Assembly: GCA_019914995.1 (NCBI GenBank)
Contig: CM034130.1
Span: 7,812,001 to 7,876,000, forward strand
Origin: Acanthochlamys bracteata
Lineage: Eukaryota > Streptophyta > Magnoliopsida > Pandanales > Velloziaceae
Direction of reading: 5' to 3'
Length of the DNA: 64,000 nt
In this document: in pieces, positions 26,076 to 37,659 of the stretch
Layout of the letters: every line of letters begins with the position of its first letter
Position numbering within the stretch: the first letter of the stretch is position 1
Program-made: the position numbers and the translations under genes
Notes under the pieces: model-generated
Databases searched by the model: none
The model's input: the letters and a program-made list of their open reading frames with translations, nothing else
What the model was told of the DNA's origin: nothing

Positions 26076-28090
26076 ATGACAGCGGATACAATTGCGGTAT
26101 GCGTGCATGAAGTCGATGCAATTTTGTTTAGAAAGTTTAAATTTTTACTTGCATCTGTTAGATCTCGACCTCCGTATATTGATTTTATTTGATTGATTGA
26201 TGCTACATATGTTTGATGAAATAATGCATTATTTCCATCTATCTCGAAACAGTTTGATCAAGAGAAGAACGAAAGAGATAGCAAGTTGGAAAACTGGTTG
26301 CCGGTGACAGCCGACCGTAATGCCAAATGGTGGTACTCAACCTTCCACAACGTCACTGTCATAGTTGGCGCTGGAGTCCTCGGTCTTCCCTTTGCAATGT
26401 CTCAACTTGGATGGTATGCAAATATTTGGCTGCCTATTCTGTTCTTAGTAGCCACGATATTCACATATAGATTTCTGAGTCTATGATTTATTTTTTTGGT
26501 GATGTAATTTTAGGACAGCTGGAGTTTCAGTACTGATAATATCATGGCTGGTCACCTTATACTCTTTATGGCAATTAGTCATGCTGCATGAGGCAGTCCC
26601 TGGAAAGCGTTTTGATCGTTATCATGAGCTCGGGCAACACTCATTTGGTCCTAAACTTGGCATGTGGCTTATCGTTCCTCAGCAACTTCTAGTAATGATC
26701 TCTTCAGATATTGTCTATAATGTCACTGGTGCGAAATCACTCAAGAAGTTCTTTGATATGCTTGTTCCATCGATGACATCCATCAGACAGACTTACTACA
26801 TCTTGTTCTTCGGAGGCCTTCAGATCTTTGTATCCCAAATTCCAAATTTCAATTCACTAAAGGGAATATCTTTGCTTGCAGGCTGCATGTCTTTCTGGTA
26901 CCAGCTTAATTACAACATGAATGGTATTGCTAATTAAATTTAGGTAAAACACTGGTTACTGACATTGGATTAATTTTTGCAGCTACTCCTTCATTGCATT
27001 TTTTGGCTCCATCTTAAAGGGAAGACAAGAAGCTCCAGTCTATACCAGCAAAGGAAATACTCCAGCACAGGTTTTCTTTGATGTGTGCAATGCCCTAGGC
27101 ACAATAGGGTTTGCGTTTCCAGGGCATAACGTTGCACTATTCCTTCTACACCTGAGAAACCTTCTGCTAAACCTATGATGTCAGGAGTGTTGGTTGCTTA
27201 CGTTGTTGTCGCATTGTGTTATTTCCCAGTTTCGATTTGTGGATACTGGGCATTCGGCAATTTGGTACAAGATGATGTGCTTGTGTCTCTAGAAAATCCC
27301 AAGTGGCTGATTGTTGCAGCAAACTTCATGGTTAGCCTACATGTTATTGGGAGTTACCAGGTAATTAGGAGTGGTAAAAATTTTCTCATCAATTAAGATG
27401 CAACATTTATTTGATTATTTATTTATTATTTATTACAAATTTTGAATAAAAACATTTCAGGTGTTTGCTATGCCTGTGTTGTGATATGATGGAATCATTT
27501 CTTGTCAAGAATATGAAAATGAGTCCAGGATACACTCTTCGGTTTGTAGCAAGAAGCCTCTATGTTGGTAAATATATTTATTCGGCCAAGTTGTCTCTTT
27601 GTTTTGCTGATTATATGCAATCCCAAGTAATCAGAAGGGTATCTTTTGCAGTCATCATATGTGCAGTTGCGGTTTGTGTTCCATTTTTTGGTGAATTATT
27701 GGGGTTTTTCGTCGGTCTAGTTTTTGCTCCAACCTCTTACTTTGTAAGTAACCATGCATCATCTTCTTTAGCTAATCTTTTTGAGTAGCATATAATTCAG
27801 CATTTGTAACAATGGCTGTGTTACTTTCAGCTCCCTTGTATCATGTGGCTCATTCTACGCAAGCCGAAGTTATTTAGCTTTCACTGGCTCGCTTCTTGGG
27901 TAAGATGGGATAAAAGCTAAAAGTTGCAGAACAATGTTTTAATGAACTGATTCTAAATTTTTTTTTCTTTTCCATTCTTTTGTTTTGTCAGGTATCCATA
28001 ATTCTTGGAGTTGCACTAATGGTTCTAACTCCTGTTGGAGGCCTGAAACAAATAATTCATGATGCAAGCACATACAAGCTTTTCTCTTAG
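26076..28090 (+). pseudogene. Lysine/histidine transporter-like (LHT, AAAP family) gene with two frameshifts
   Basis: Eight exon blocks match the amino acid/auxin permease family: 26076-26096, 26253-26413, 26514-26897, 26983-27360, 27461-27567, 27652-27743, 27831-27899, 27992-28090. Seen in order: [38 protein letters not shown], the LHT hallmark [69 protein letters not shown], and the last residues KLFS before the stop. In block four, after GHNVA, the segment expected to encode about LEIQA is missing and the frame shifts, giving TGA near 27176. In block five, VFAMPV runs into TGA at 27482 because of one extra base before DMM. All splice sites and the remaining frame are intact, so the breaks are recent or are sequencing errors. 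If intact, the protein would be a plasma-membrane proton/amino-acid symporter of about 440 residues with 10-11 membrane spans. Confidence 0.85.
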
Positions 28091-29668
28091 GCTTCAGAGG
28101 TCTATCACTATCCATTTCCAGCTTCCACATTACTGCCAATCCATGCCCGGATCTTGTTTGGTCTCTTTTTCAGAAGACTAAAAGTACCAGCCTAAATTTT
28201 GTTTGAGTTTAGATGCAGTGCAGTGTTTTATGTAGTGGAGTGTAGTTTAGTTTCCCTTTTCCTGTGCAGTTAGTTGAATCAGGTTTAGGAAGATGCAATG
28301 TGCAGCAGTAAGTTTGCCGTCATTGTTAGTAGCTTTTGAGCTCTTAGGATTTAGGAAGGATTTTCAATCCCTATGAATTCAAACTTGTTAGTTGTTACTT
28401 ATTCCTGCCAAAAGCTTGGTGTTAGTTTGGAAGGAGAAATAACAATCAGGAGAAAAACTGTAACCTCCTTGCAAATGCCTCAACTCGTGGTCTAAATAAA
28501 GTACATGCATTCTGAACTTGTTACTACTTGATTGAATTCCATAAAGGACGTAATGCAAAATAATTTTATTGGCAACAGTTCATAAAATGCATATGTACAC
28601 TCTTGCATTCGGGATGCATTTTTTATAGTGTTACAGAGTGTTTCATTGATTAGAACATGAAGAAAGAAATTTGACGAATACTATACAAATAAATTTAAGT
28701 AAATTAATGATCTACAGCAGAAAATCCTGTGTCCAGACTTCAGTTGCCCACTGAGTTCGTAAGATGCTTGCGATGTTGTTCAGTTTCTTGAAAGTTCATA
28801 CTCTGACAACCGTAGATCTGAGAGAGAGCTTCAAGGTGAAGATATCAACGCTGCTATGAAGGCAGTAGTTAGCTACTACTACCAAAATGCTTCTGGATAT
28901 CCTTGAACGATACAATGGGAGAACCCCTCTTCTTCTTTGCTTTCTGTTAAGAAGGATGATCTCTCCATCACATCATGTAGTTACCTTCAACCATGATAAC
29001 ATGAAATAGTTTGCTTTTGCATATTTGACAACAACAAAAAAAAAAAGTAGACCTATGCAGTTCTTCAATTGCTAGTTTACCTGAAATGTAGCTGGATCTG
29101 TATCATCTTCAGCTCCAAACATATGACTATTTTGCACCTGGTAGTCCATTATCAGAGGCCAAAATGTAAACAGACCTTTCCTTAAGTTGAAGGAACTCCT
29201 CATCTCCAACAACCACACAAAGTTTCAAGCTTGTTATCAGATGCATTTGCATCTTTGTCTTTCAACTTTCTTATCATATCAATTCAATTCAAACAAACAA
29301 ACAACAATTAAGTGAAAAGTTAATTTCAGAAACTTGGGCTAGGCCTCTTGTCCCATTTATAACTGGGCATCTAATTCTAATAGGTCTTGATTTTATTGAC
29401 CCATTTATAACACAACACTAAATTTTTTCCCTTAAAGAATAACATTACAAGATGATGATTGTCCTTTATATCAAATAACAGATAAGTGGTTAAGATCCAA
29501 CACCTCTAGATACAACAATATCATTAGTTCTTGAATCAGTTAAGTCTATATAACACTAATACAACAACATGTCAACATTGCCTAAAGACTTGAACATAAC
29601 AGAAAACAACTACAACCACATCAAAGATGGACACATTTTGCACCACCTCCTCATGACTTGTAATCATT
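28091..29668. other. Intergenic region with one coding-like scrap
   Basis: Includes the LHT-like 3' flank. One 47-codon stretch (28763-28906, +) reads like coding sequence, and a second scrap on the minus strand (about 29110-29230) has a short open frame. Neither is identified. No complete gene. Confidence 0.4.
28763..28906 (+). other. Coding-like fragment, unidentified
   Basis: An open stretch of 47 codons starts right after an in-frame TAA and runs to TGA. It includes VVQFLESSYSDNRRSEREL and QGEDINAAMKAVVSYYYQ. Its composition is that of a real helical protein, yet it has no ATG at the front and no matching neighbour exon. Likely an orphan exon or gene remnant; the family was not recognised. 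Confidence 0.3.
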
Positions 29669-30157
29669 TCAGGCTGCCGAATGACTCAAGGGAAGCTCCG
29701 TAGAGGCGGCGTACCCGCAAAGTCCGAAGAGACATAGCGAACCAAAGGGACATCGATGAGCGCAGGAACCGCAGTGAAACTTATTGATCATGACGTTGAT
29801 GCAGAATCCTCCACAGCACTGCCACCGGAACGGGCACCGGATTCCGCAGACCCCGCAGTTGTTCAGATCGTTATGCACGTTAACGCAACGGTTATGGCAG
29901 CAATACCGTTTCTGGCAGCCTTGCCAGCAAACCCACGGCCGCCAACGGCAACCACCTCGCTTCACTTGCTGCAATTGCGCCTCTCTGTGCCACTTTGAAC
30001 CAGAACTAAAACTGCTCATTGTTGCATTGCTGCTGATCATCTTCAGCACTACTTGTTCATGAACCTCTGCATCAACCTGTTCTAAAACTAGGACCATTAA
30101 AACGACCAGAATATAGAGACATCTTTGCATTAGAACTTGGAAGCTGGCGTTCGCCAT
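29669..30157 (-). CDS. STIG1-like secreted cysteine-rich protein
   Basis: Single exon, 162 residues. A hydrophobic signal peptide occupies about residues 10-30 (CLYILVVLMVLVLEQVDA). A variable Ser-rich propeptide-like region follows. The C-terminal half is the Stig1 domain with 17 cysteines: spacing CCHNRC, CGVCGIRC, CCGGFC, CGSCAHRC, then CLFGLCGYA, the family's typical end. Known relatives include tobacco STIG1 (stigma exudate) and tomato LeSTIG1, an apoplastic peptide that promotes pollen tube growth; others act in abiotic-stress or petiole contexts. Intronless structure is normal for the family. The tissue role of this copy cannot be read from sequence. Confidence 0.93.
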   Translation of the reverse strand: MANASFQVLMQRCLYILVVLMVLVLEQVDAEVHEQVVLKMISSNATMSSFSSGSKWHREAQLQQVKRGGCRWRPWVCWQGCQKRYCCHNRCVNVHNDLNNCGVCGIRCPFRWQCCGGFCINVMINKFHCGSCAHRCPFGSLCLFGLCGYAASTELPLSHSAA

Positions 30158-30179
30158 TGATCGATCAGTCGACGGTGTG

Positions 30180-33100
30180 GAATGAAGTAGAACAATGTAG
30201 AGGTTTGATTTATTAGTTTAAGAAAGAGAAACGTTGAGCGTTATATTGTTGTGGCGTGTTTCGTGCATGGGTTTTGCATAAGGAGCAGCCACAAATTATT
30301 GCTGTCTGATTGTTGATTGCTGTGAATTTTAGAAGTTTGCACGATATTCTCGAGGTTGGTAATTAGAAAATTGAGATGATTTACTTTGCGTATTAGTTAA
30401 AACACTTGAAATGGTTACGAGTTAATATTACCAGTTGGTGAACTCCATAACGCTGCTAGCACTACTTTCTCCAGCTCAACTGATTCGGAGATTGGCATAA
30501 ATTGTTTATCAGAATTGGATTTACACACAAAATCGGTCGTTTACCATCTGCTCTCCTCAACAACATGAAGCAAAAGAGTTTGGACAAAATTTTCAGAGAG
30601 AACCATAAGGATTCTTTTTTCTGTTACTAGACCAAACTATCAACAATACCAATAGGGGAACAGAAACAAAAGAACAAAAATTTTCGAAGTAGCAAACAAG
30701 CAAAGCATGTTATCTCTATCAACAAAACCGGTTGCCTCCACTTGTCATATTTCTGAATCTCAATAACAAGAATCCAATTCAGCGTTCTAAGATTCTTCAA
30801 TCCCCAAATGGGTTGAGATTTCAAGAACTGGGAATCTGGTTCTCGACAAGGCCACCAGATTCATTGTAGTCTTCTGAAGGGAAAGAGATTGATGCAAAAC
30901 CGAAAACCAAGCTCTCAAATCTTCGAGGCACTATCGATGACCGCAGCTAACATTATCTGATTGTGCCCTGTCCTCAAGTTTTTTGGTGTAAGTACTTCAT
31001 TTGCTTTTTTTAGAATTTCTCTAAATGTTGCAATTACTTTCCAACCTCACTGGTGTTGATAAATTGTGCTCTTTTTTTTGGGTGAATCATACCTCCTGCA
31101 CCCTACACATTTAAAGAAAACAAGCTGCTTATAACAAAAAGGGGGGTGATTTTATGTGATCTAGGTTAACCATTAGTTGATGTGAACTGTGATAGGTGAT
31201 TGTAAGCTCTAAATTTCCTAATATATGAATTTTCAAGTATCTTTAACGTATTGATTGATTTATTTTGTTCTTAACATGCTAGTTCAGGTTTTTGTATATA
31301 TATCTTTTCCTGTATATAATGTTGTATATGAGTGAAGTATAACTTTTTGCGCTCAAATATTCTAATCTTGATGCTTGTATATTGACATTGTTTCAAGTTT
31401 TTGATCTGTAGTTTCAAGGACTTGCTACAAGTTTGCGCAACATGCTGCATTGGTAATGATTTATTAGGTCTCCACATTTGTCTCAGCCTTGAAATATATT
31501 TTAGGTTTTGGAAATTATTGTGAATAAAGTTGATGATTTCTACTTTACTTTCTTCTCTACTATCAGGGTGGGAGATCCCTCTCAAGAGAGAGATTGTTTC
31601 ATTGAGGTATGCGCAGTCCTCAAAATTATATGACGTTATATAGCTACTTCCTCTCATTGAGCAGGTTACAACATCATCCTCTCTACTCTAGCTAGACCTC
31701 CTTGGGGGATCCAAATCATTGATTAAGACAACATCTAACCCAAATTTGCAACTTCGAATCCATGTCTAGAACTGTATGAATTTGCTAAGTTTCCTTTTAT
31801 CTCCCCTGAAAATATAAGTTGCAATTATGTTCTGCTTAAAGCCACGGACACTTTGCTGGCAACTTTGTGAAATTCTTTTGAACTGTAACTAAAAGCATTG
31901 CAGCCGATTAAGGACCTATCACTGGAAAACAACCTTGCACATGTTCACCACCTTGAAACTTCATCCTTCACTTTTCCCTCCTGCATTCATCAGTCTTCAC
32001 TAATGCCTCTATGTTTTAGCAATTATTGTTGTTCAATCAGGATATCCTGATATCATCTGTTGACAGGGGCATGCCCGTTTTTGCAGAAGAGTAAAGGAAG
32101 CCATTTCAGCTGGATGTCTGCAGAGATGAGTGATGTTATCCTGTACTTGCAGTATTTGGAATTTGTTTGAAGTCCGGATATATTGACTTGTTACTTCTTT
32201 AAGGTGCTTGCTTTCTAGTTTTTAGCTAGTTGGTTACTATTCAACTTGTATTCAAAAAGTTGGAAGTGCATAATTATTACCAATAGACCAGTTGAGTTCT
32301 CAAGACTTATGTTTGGCTTTAAGTTTTAATAATGAGGCTTGTATGGGACATTATGCAGATGTACCCTTGCCCAAAGGATCACTGAGATGCGGATCAATTG
32401 TCCAAGAAATATGTAGGAAAGAGCAGTAAGTTATCATGTACTACTTCCTCATGACCGTTGGTGTTTAATTTTCAGGAAAATTTTGCTACATTAAGGCTGC
32501 TTTTATTTACATACTACAAAAGTTCTGCCCATAATGTTTCTTTTCATGACATAATAACAATTCTTTCGTAAGATCATATAAGAAGCTGCACCGTTTAATT
32601 TTTTTAATTTCTCTTGCAGGATCCCTTTCCTTATTCGCTTGAGCAACAGTGGTGTTGTCGATGTTTGAGAGTGGTAACTATCATCATTTAGTGCTGCTGC
32701 TGTCTTGCATCTTATTCTTAGTTGGCTTGAGAATTTTCTCCATGAGGCTTCATCGAGAGCATGCAGACATGTTTTGCTTGTCCTAGTGTCTTATCATGTT
32801 TAACTTTAGTTTTAGTAGCATTTGAAATATATCCCAGGCACTGGCATTCCAGGAGATATTCCATCAAATATAATTGATTTTTTTCTTCACCACAAGTAAC
32901 TTTTCAATATGGTGATTGGAATGGACACAGAATTAAGACTATAAGAAAATAAAGTGAAGTCCCCCTATTTTACTTAACAAGAGAGAATATCTTGTGATCT
33001 CTTCCAAGATTGTCACTCAAGATCCTACTCCAAAACATTCATACAGAAGCTATTGCTTATCCTTTTAAAATAGGATTGTGGTTCTTTCTGGTATATTCAG

Positions 33101-33990
33101 TACCTCTAATGTTTTTATCTCTATGTGTGCAGGTGATATCGTTAAATACTTGTTCCAGAACAAAGGAAGAAAGCACCTTGAGGCTTGATGATCACTACGA
33201 ACAGACTTTGATCTTCACATTTTCATGTCCTTGCTTTTTGTTTTGCAGGCGCCATACCTTTTTGATCCCAACACAGGGATACTTACATGTTATGATACTT
33301 ATTCCAGTCATCTTCTAACAGCAATTAGCTTACCTTTGGCTTACTTTGGCGTTAGAAGTAGTTCATGCATCCCTTCCGTCCATGAATATAATTGTATAAA
33401 GATTTTGAAAGCAATTCTTTGTACAGCTGTAAGCACTCGACAGCCTGCACTCAATATTCAAGTACTTACCACCAACATCTCGGTTTACATACGTTTAATC
33501 CTGTGTATATCAATCATCCCGAAGCAAGACTATAACGTCTCGGTCATAATTTCTTATGAAATGTCTTGTTATCAAAATAAATGAATACAAACCTTTAACG
33601 TATTCCATTATCCGTTGATGGGGAACAGCTAAATTCACAGGAAGGAACATCCTCAAGAAAAAGAAAAAAAGACGCCTCATGAATTCAGAACTTGGTTTCT
33701 GTAAGCCTTGTGTACTCTACAGATGTAAAATTTGATGACTGAAAAAAATCTTGCAACTTTCCCAGGAAACCAATTTCTCAGATTTAAATATTTACTAATT
33801 ATTCCCTCAAGTCAAAGCCTTGTATAATGGTGATCAAATATCTTAGACGATTAATTATGAGAGAAGATAGGATACAACAGCTGTCACCTCCAAACGCTTG
33901 CGTGATCTTGAGACATAAAGAAGTTCCTCTAACAGCACGCGACAAAATAGGCGAAAAAAATGAGGAACTCAATGTGTAGATCATGTCACT
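30180..33990. other. Region without an assigned gene, holding exon-like blocks
   Basis: Between the STIG1-like gene and QTRT2. Several plus-strand blocks at 31412-32669 look like spliced exons (separate entry). Coding-like scraps also occur near 30892-30960 (+) and 30820-30940 (-). The QTRT2 3'UTR occupies the right end. Confidence 0.4.
31412..32669 (+). other. Candidate unidentified multi-exon gene or decayed gene
   Basis: Block 1 (31412-31452) and block 2 (31567-31606) have consensus AG/GT borders. They join in frame to FQGLATSLRNMLHW and VGDPSQERDCFIE. Block 3 (from 32087, acceptor TTGCAG) continues in frame with SHFSWMSAEMSDVILYLQYL and stops at 32201-32203. An alternative acceptor at 32067 opens another frame (GHARFCRRVKEAISAGCL). 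Blocks 4 (32359-32425) and 5 (32621-32669) join to VPLPKGSLRCGSIVQEIC, RKEQ, then IPFLIRLSNSGVVDV and a stop. Two separate stops and competing frames suggest either alternative isoforms or a gene that has lost pieces. I could not recognise the family, and no ATG exon was found. Confidence 0.35.
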
Positions 33991-34000
33991 CTTTTTGTTT

Positions 34001-37000
34001 TTAACAAGCAACTTCTGCAACAGAAGACTCAGTTTGTGAAGATAACACAGCAGAAACCAAATGAGCACGCCTGCGTTGGATAAACTTCTTATGAAACAAG
34101 TCAAAATTTCCGGACTTTATGGCCTCTCTTATTGAGTTGAAAAACCCCAGGTAATGATGAGTGTTGTGTCTGGATATATCAACATGTAATAGATTAGACC
34201 TAAAGTTTAAATGTAGAAGAAATCAGAAAATATAGTTGCATAGTTGGGCAAAAAACTTACATCTCTAGTAGGATTTGAGCCAACATTTCATGCACGTTGA
34301 GCAAGTGATTGATATAGGCTCGAGTGTGATTCTTGCAGGTGAAGCATCTGCAGCTGTCAAGTATTGGTGATGTGTCCTTCCTGCACAGCAAAATCCACAT
34401 CTCTCAGATCTCTTTGAAATTTCAAGATGGGACCATTTTCTAATTGAACACCAATTACAGGTTACCGACCTGTAAATTGTGGCCCTTAGGTTTATCTTTG
34501 TGAAATCACTTCCTATATCATTTTGTATTGAGTCCATGATGACCTGCTCATCACTACCAAAAGGAAAGACTAGAGCATAGCCACCGAGAGTTAAATGGTA
34601 AATATACCTGAATCATTCCACATTGTTAGGAAGAGTAAAAGAATCAGCAGATGACAAGTAAGAACCATGAATAAGCCACATACGTAGAATCAAAGAGGTC
34701 TACGCCAGCAGCCACACCCTGCAAAACCTCCTCTAAAAAAGAAGAAGGGAAAAGATTAAAAAAGAAAATATCATCCAGAACTTCTCCATACTTTAATAGT
34801 TTCTTGAAGTGAATAATTTACAGTATGCTAAGTATTACTACTTGAATTCCAAAATGCTACAAGCAATCTGTAAAAGCAGACGCTTCATCTTGCATTGTAA
34901 ACAACAAACACAAGCGTGTACATTGCAAACTAGATACATGTAGATGTAAGAAAGAGCTTTATGCAGCAAATTCGGTCTTTAGTTAGCATTTATTTCCATG
35001 ACAAAGTTGCATAAGAAAAAAACATCTTTTCTAATTCTTGGTGAGACATGCAATCAGAACACTTCCTGCTCTAACCTTTTAGTACAAGTCAAAAGCAAAA
35101 TTTGCAAAATATCTTATATTCACTATGTTCCATAAATATGTCCCCTACCATGTCATGATTGTGATATGCCAGAAAGACAACTGCAAATCATTCTGAAAAG
35201 AAAAGAAAAGAGAAGAACAGTAAAAGAAAAACATTGCACGTGTTCCTTTCTTTCTTTTTTTCTTTTTTTCCTCTGCAGATGAGCCCTTGAACTAAATTGA
35301 CAGACAGACAGAAATAAAAACACTTTTATTGTGCTCTACTATGATGTGTTTACATTTATAATCTATTGGTTACCTGGAAGACCGAGTCCAGATACAAATC
35401 GGACCTTTTCCCCTGGTAAAATATCCTGAAAAAATTATAACAAATATTTAAAATAAAATACTAAAAGAAAATTTTTAATAACAGAATTTTCAACTTGCCT
35501 GGACATGTCCATAAGGACAAGCCACAGACATTCTAAGATATACAGTCACAAAAAGTTACAAAAAATTGACATACCATAACAACTTTAAGCAAAGCAGTAC
35601 GCTCTTCTATGCTATCTCCAAACCCAAAACCACCAATCCAGAAACCTAATCAAGCATTACCTGCCAAAAGTTTCAGTAATTGATAAACAACAACAATCAC
35701 CTAAATTATTGCAAATGGAACTCTAATTAAGACAAGTTGAAGATCATATATCCTATAGCACATCTACGCAATGCAATACTGATTATATGCCTTCTTGCAG
35801 CTCGTAGCCTGTCCAACATAAGCATTGAGATTGAGAAGAAATCTAACGCTCCAAATTTCAAGAGAATTTCCTAGTCCTAAAGCTATCGGATTTGTGAAGT
35901 AATCCAAAAAATTCCCAAAACTGGTGCTGAAATAAAGCTGTTAATCTTTTCACTCTTGTATTCTTTGCTTTTTCTATCAGGAAGATACAGAAATGGTTTC
36001 AGTAATACGACTGTCTACATGGCTTAAACAAAATTTTGGCAACATGCATCTATCCTACATTGATAATGATGAAATAGAATAGTTCCATAAGTTGTAATTA
36101 ACTAAAAAAAGTGGGACTAAATGAACTAGCAAGCCAAGAATTTCAAGAATCACAAATAGCATCAATGTACTCAAACTGACTTGAATACTACATACGAATC
36201 AACTGACCTGCTACATTCCGTTTTGCCACTTCAGTAGCACAAAGTTTTCGCTCCTTTATGCTAGATCCTCCAACAACAGCTCCCAAGATACATGACCCTC
36301 CATCCTGTAATGCTAAATGAGGACAAGATATTATGCTGAGAAGTAACATGGCAGAAGCTCCTGAGTAAGAATTGGAAGAAATTATGTGTTTTTAGTGATC
36401 ATGGCACAACCACAATGGACTAAGAACAATTATGGATGAACACCATCTTGATTCTTGACAAATATTTAAAATCTGTGATAATATAGCTTCATGAAAAAGA
36501 AATGAACAATCATAAAGCTAATCGTACCACAAGGTCAATTAACCCAAGCAAAGTACTGCAGAAACTATGTCCTTAGACTAACCGGGTCTAAAGCAAGACA
36601 ATCATCCAGCCAACGAAGAGTCCTTTCCACAGAAGACCTGTTCCTTTTCTCTGAAACCCAGGCAGGAACCTCGTCCGCCAAACTAGCCCATAAGTTCGGC
36701 TTCAACGAAGTTATCATTTGCATATATGCAGCTGGTTTTACCTGGTTAATGATTAGGGAACATGGCAATGAGTAAGACAAATTGACAATAACAGAAAAGT
36801 TAATTTAGAGACTGAAGAGGAAATGTACCAGTCGGCGGCCTGATGGTGTTTCAAAAGAGGCTCCAAATTTGTTAACACCTTCAATCGCAGGAAGACACTC
36901 AATGGAATCTCTTGGTGCAGCTATGAAAATATGTTCATGCAAACCAACCATGCGATGCAGACCTCCGATATTTGAAATATTCTTTGAAGAAGGGCAGTCT

Positions 37001-37659
37001 ATACTGCAATGAAACATTAAAAAAAAAATCAATAAACTATTAACTGTTTAGCATAATTGAGCCTGACTATACTATCCTTAGATGGTTGACAACTTCACAT
37101 AGCAAAAAATCCAAAATCGCTTGCACTTACAGCTCACTAACCAAGATGATTTTAGAACTACAAGGCACATTCATCGAACAAATTGAGAGCATTGAAACCA
37201 ATAACAACCTTACGATGACAAACTAATTAGACTAGAAATTGACAACTTCACATAGCAAAAAATCTAAAATCGCTTGCACTTACAGCTCACTAACCAACAT
37301 GATCTAGAACTACAAGGCATATTCATCGAACAAATTGAGAGAATTGAAACCAATAACAACTTACGATTACAAACTAATTAGACTAGAAAGCAAGCACACT
37401 GTTGACAAGTGAAATTAAACAATCATAAGAAGGTTTTGTTGGACTATTACAAGTGGAGCGGGCTGGTGTGGAGGAGCAGAGAGTCAGGATAATGAAGAGA
37501 AGCCATCATATCGCGGGAGAGGAAAGCAGGCAAACCCTTGCGCGTTCCTATAAGCAGCGCCGGGGTCTCCACCACCGTTGCTCCGTTGGCGTTCAGCAAT
37601 CCCGCGCGGGCACTTCCGCCACCGGCACCGCCGCAAGCGCGCGTGACCACGAACCGCAT
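34001..37659 (-). CDS. QTRT2: Queuine tRNA-ribosyltransferase accessory subunit 2 (QTRT2-like)
   Basis: Ten exons (37659-37451, 37003-36829, 36741-36583, 36304-36208, 35645-35575, 35425-35374, 34732-34684, 34607-34470, 34380-34261, 34169-34001) give 412 residues, close to human QTRT2 (about 415). The start VETPALLIGTRKGLPAFLS is the typical N-terminal block; GGSCILGAVVGGS and VRFVSGLGLPEEVLQGVAAG are TGT barrel strands. The zinc site C-x-C-x2-C-x25-H is exact: Cys 327, 329, 332 and His 358, the last across an exon junction. The eukaryotic enzyme is a QTRT1-QTRT2 heterodimer that swaps G34 for queuine in tRNAs for Asp, Asn, His and Tyr, partly at mitochondria. Asp about 269 (GVDLFDS) is kept where the catalytic subunit has its nucleophile, but the PTR that normally follows is absent. 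The first intron contains a tandem repeat. Confidence 0.92.
37086..37389. repeat. Tandem duplication, 2 x about 152 bases, in QTRT2 intron 1
   Basis: The unit starting TTGACAACTTCACATAGC at 37086 recurs at 37239 and runs to about 37389 with a handful of substitutions and small indels. It lies within the first QTRT2 intron, before the acceptor of exon 2. Confidence 0.9.

Noticed and set aside
29756..30062. Plus-strand open frames opposite the STIG1-like gene
   Set aside because: Antisense shadows of the cysteine-rich coding sequence, with no independent signals.
30820..30940. Minus-strand frame with RRFESLVFGFASISFPSEDY
   Set aside because: Protein-like over about 37 codons, but without an ATG or clear splice partners, and overlapped by a plus-strand frame of similar quality. 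Too weak to call a gene.
33010..33584. Plus-strand open frames of about 100-120 codons
   Set aside because: Composition is not protein-like and no domain is seen. The segment is probably the 3' flank of QTRT2 or a late intron of the unidentified gene.
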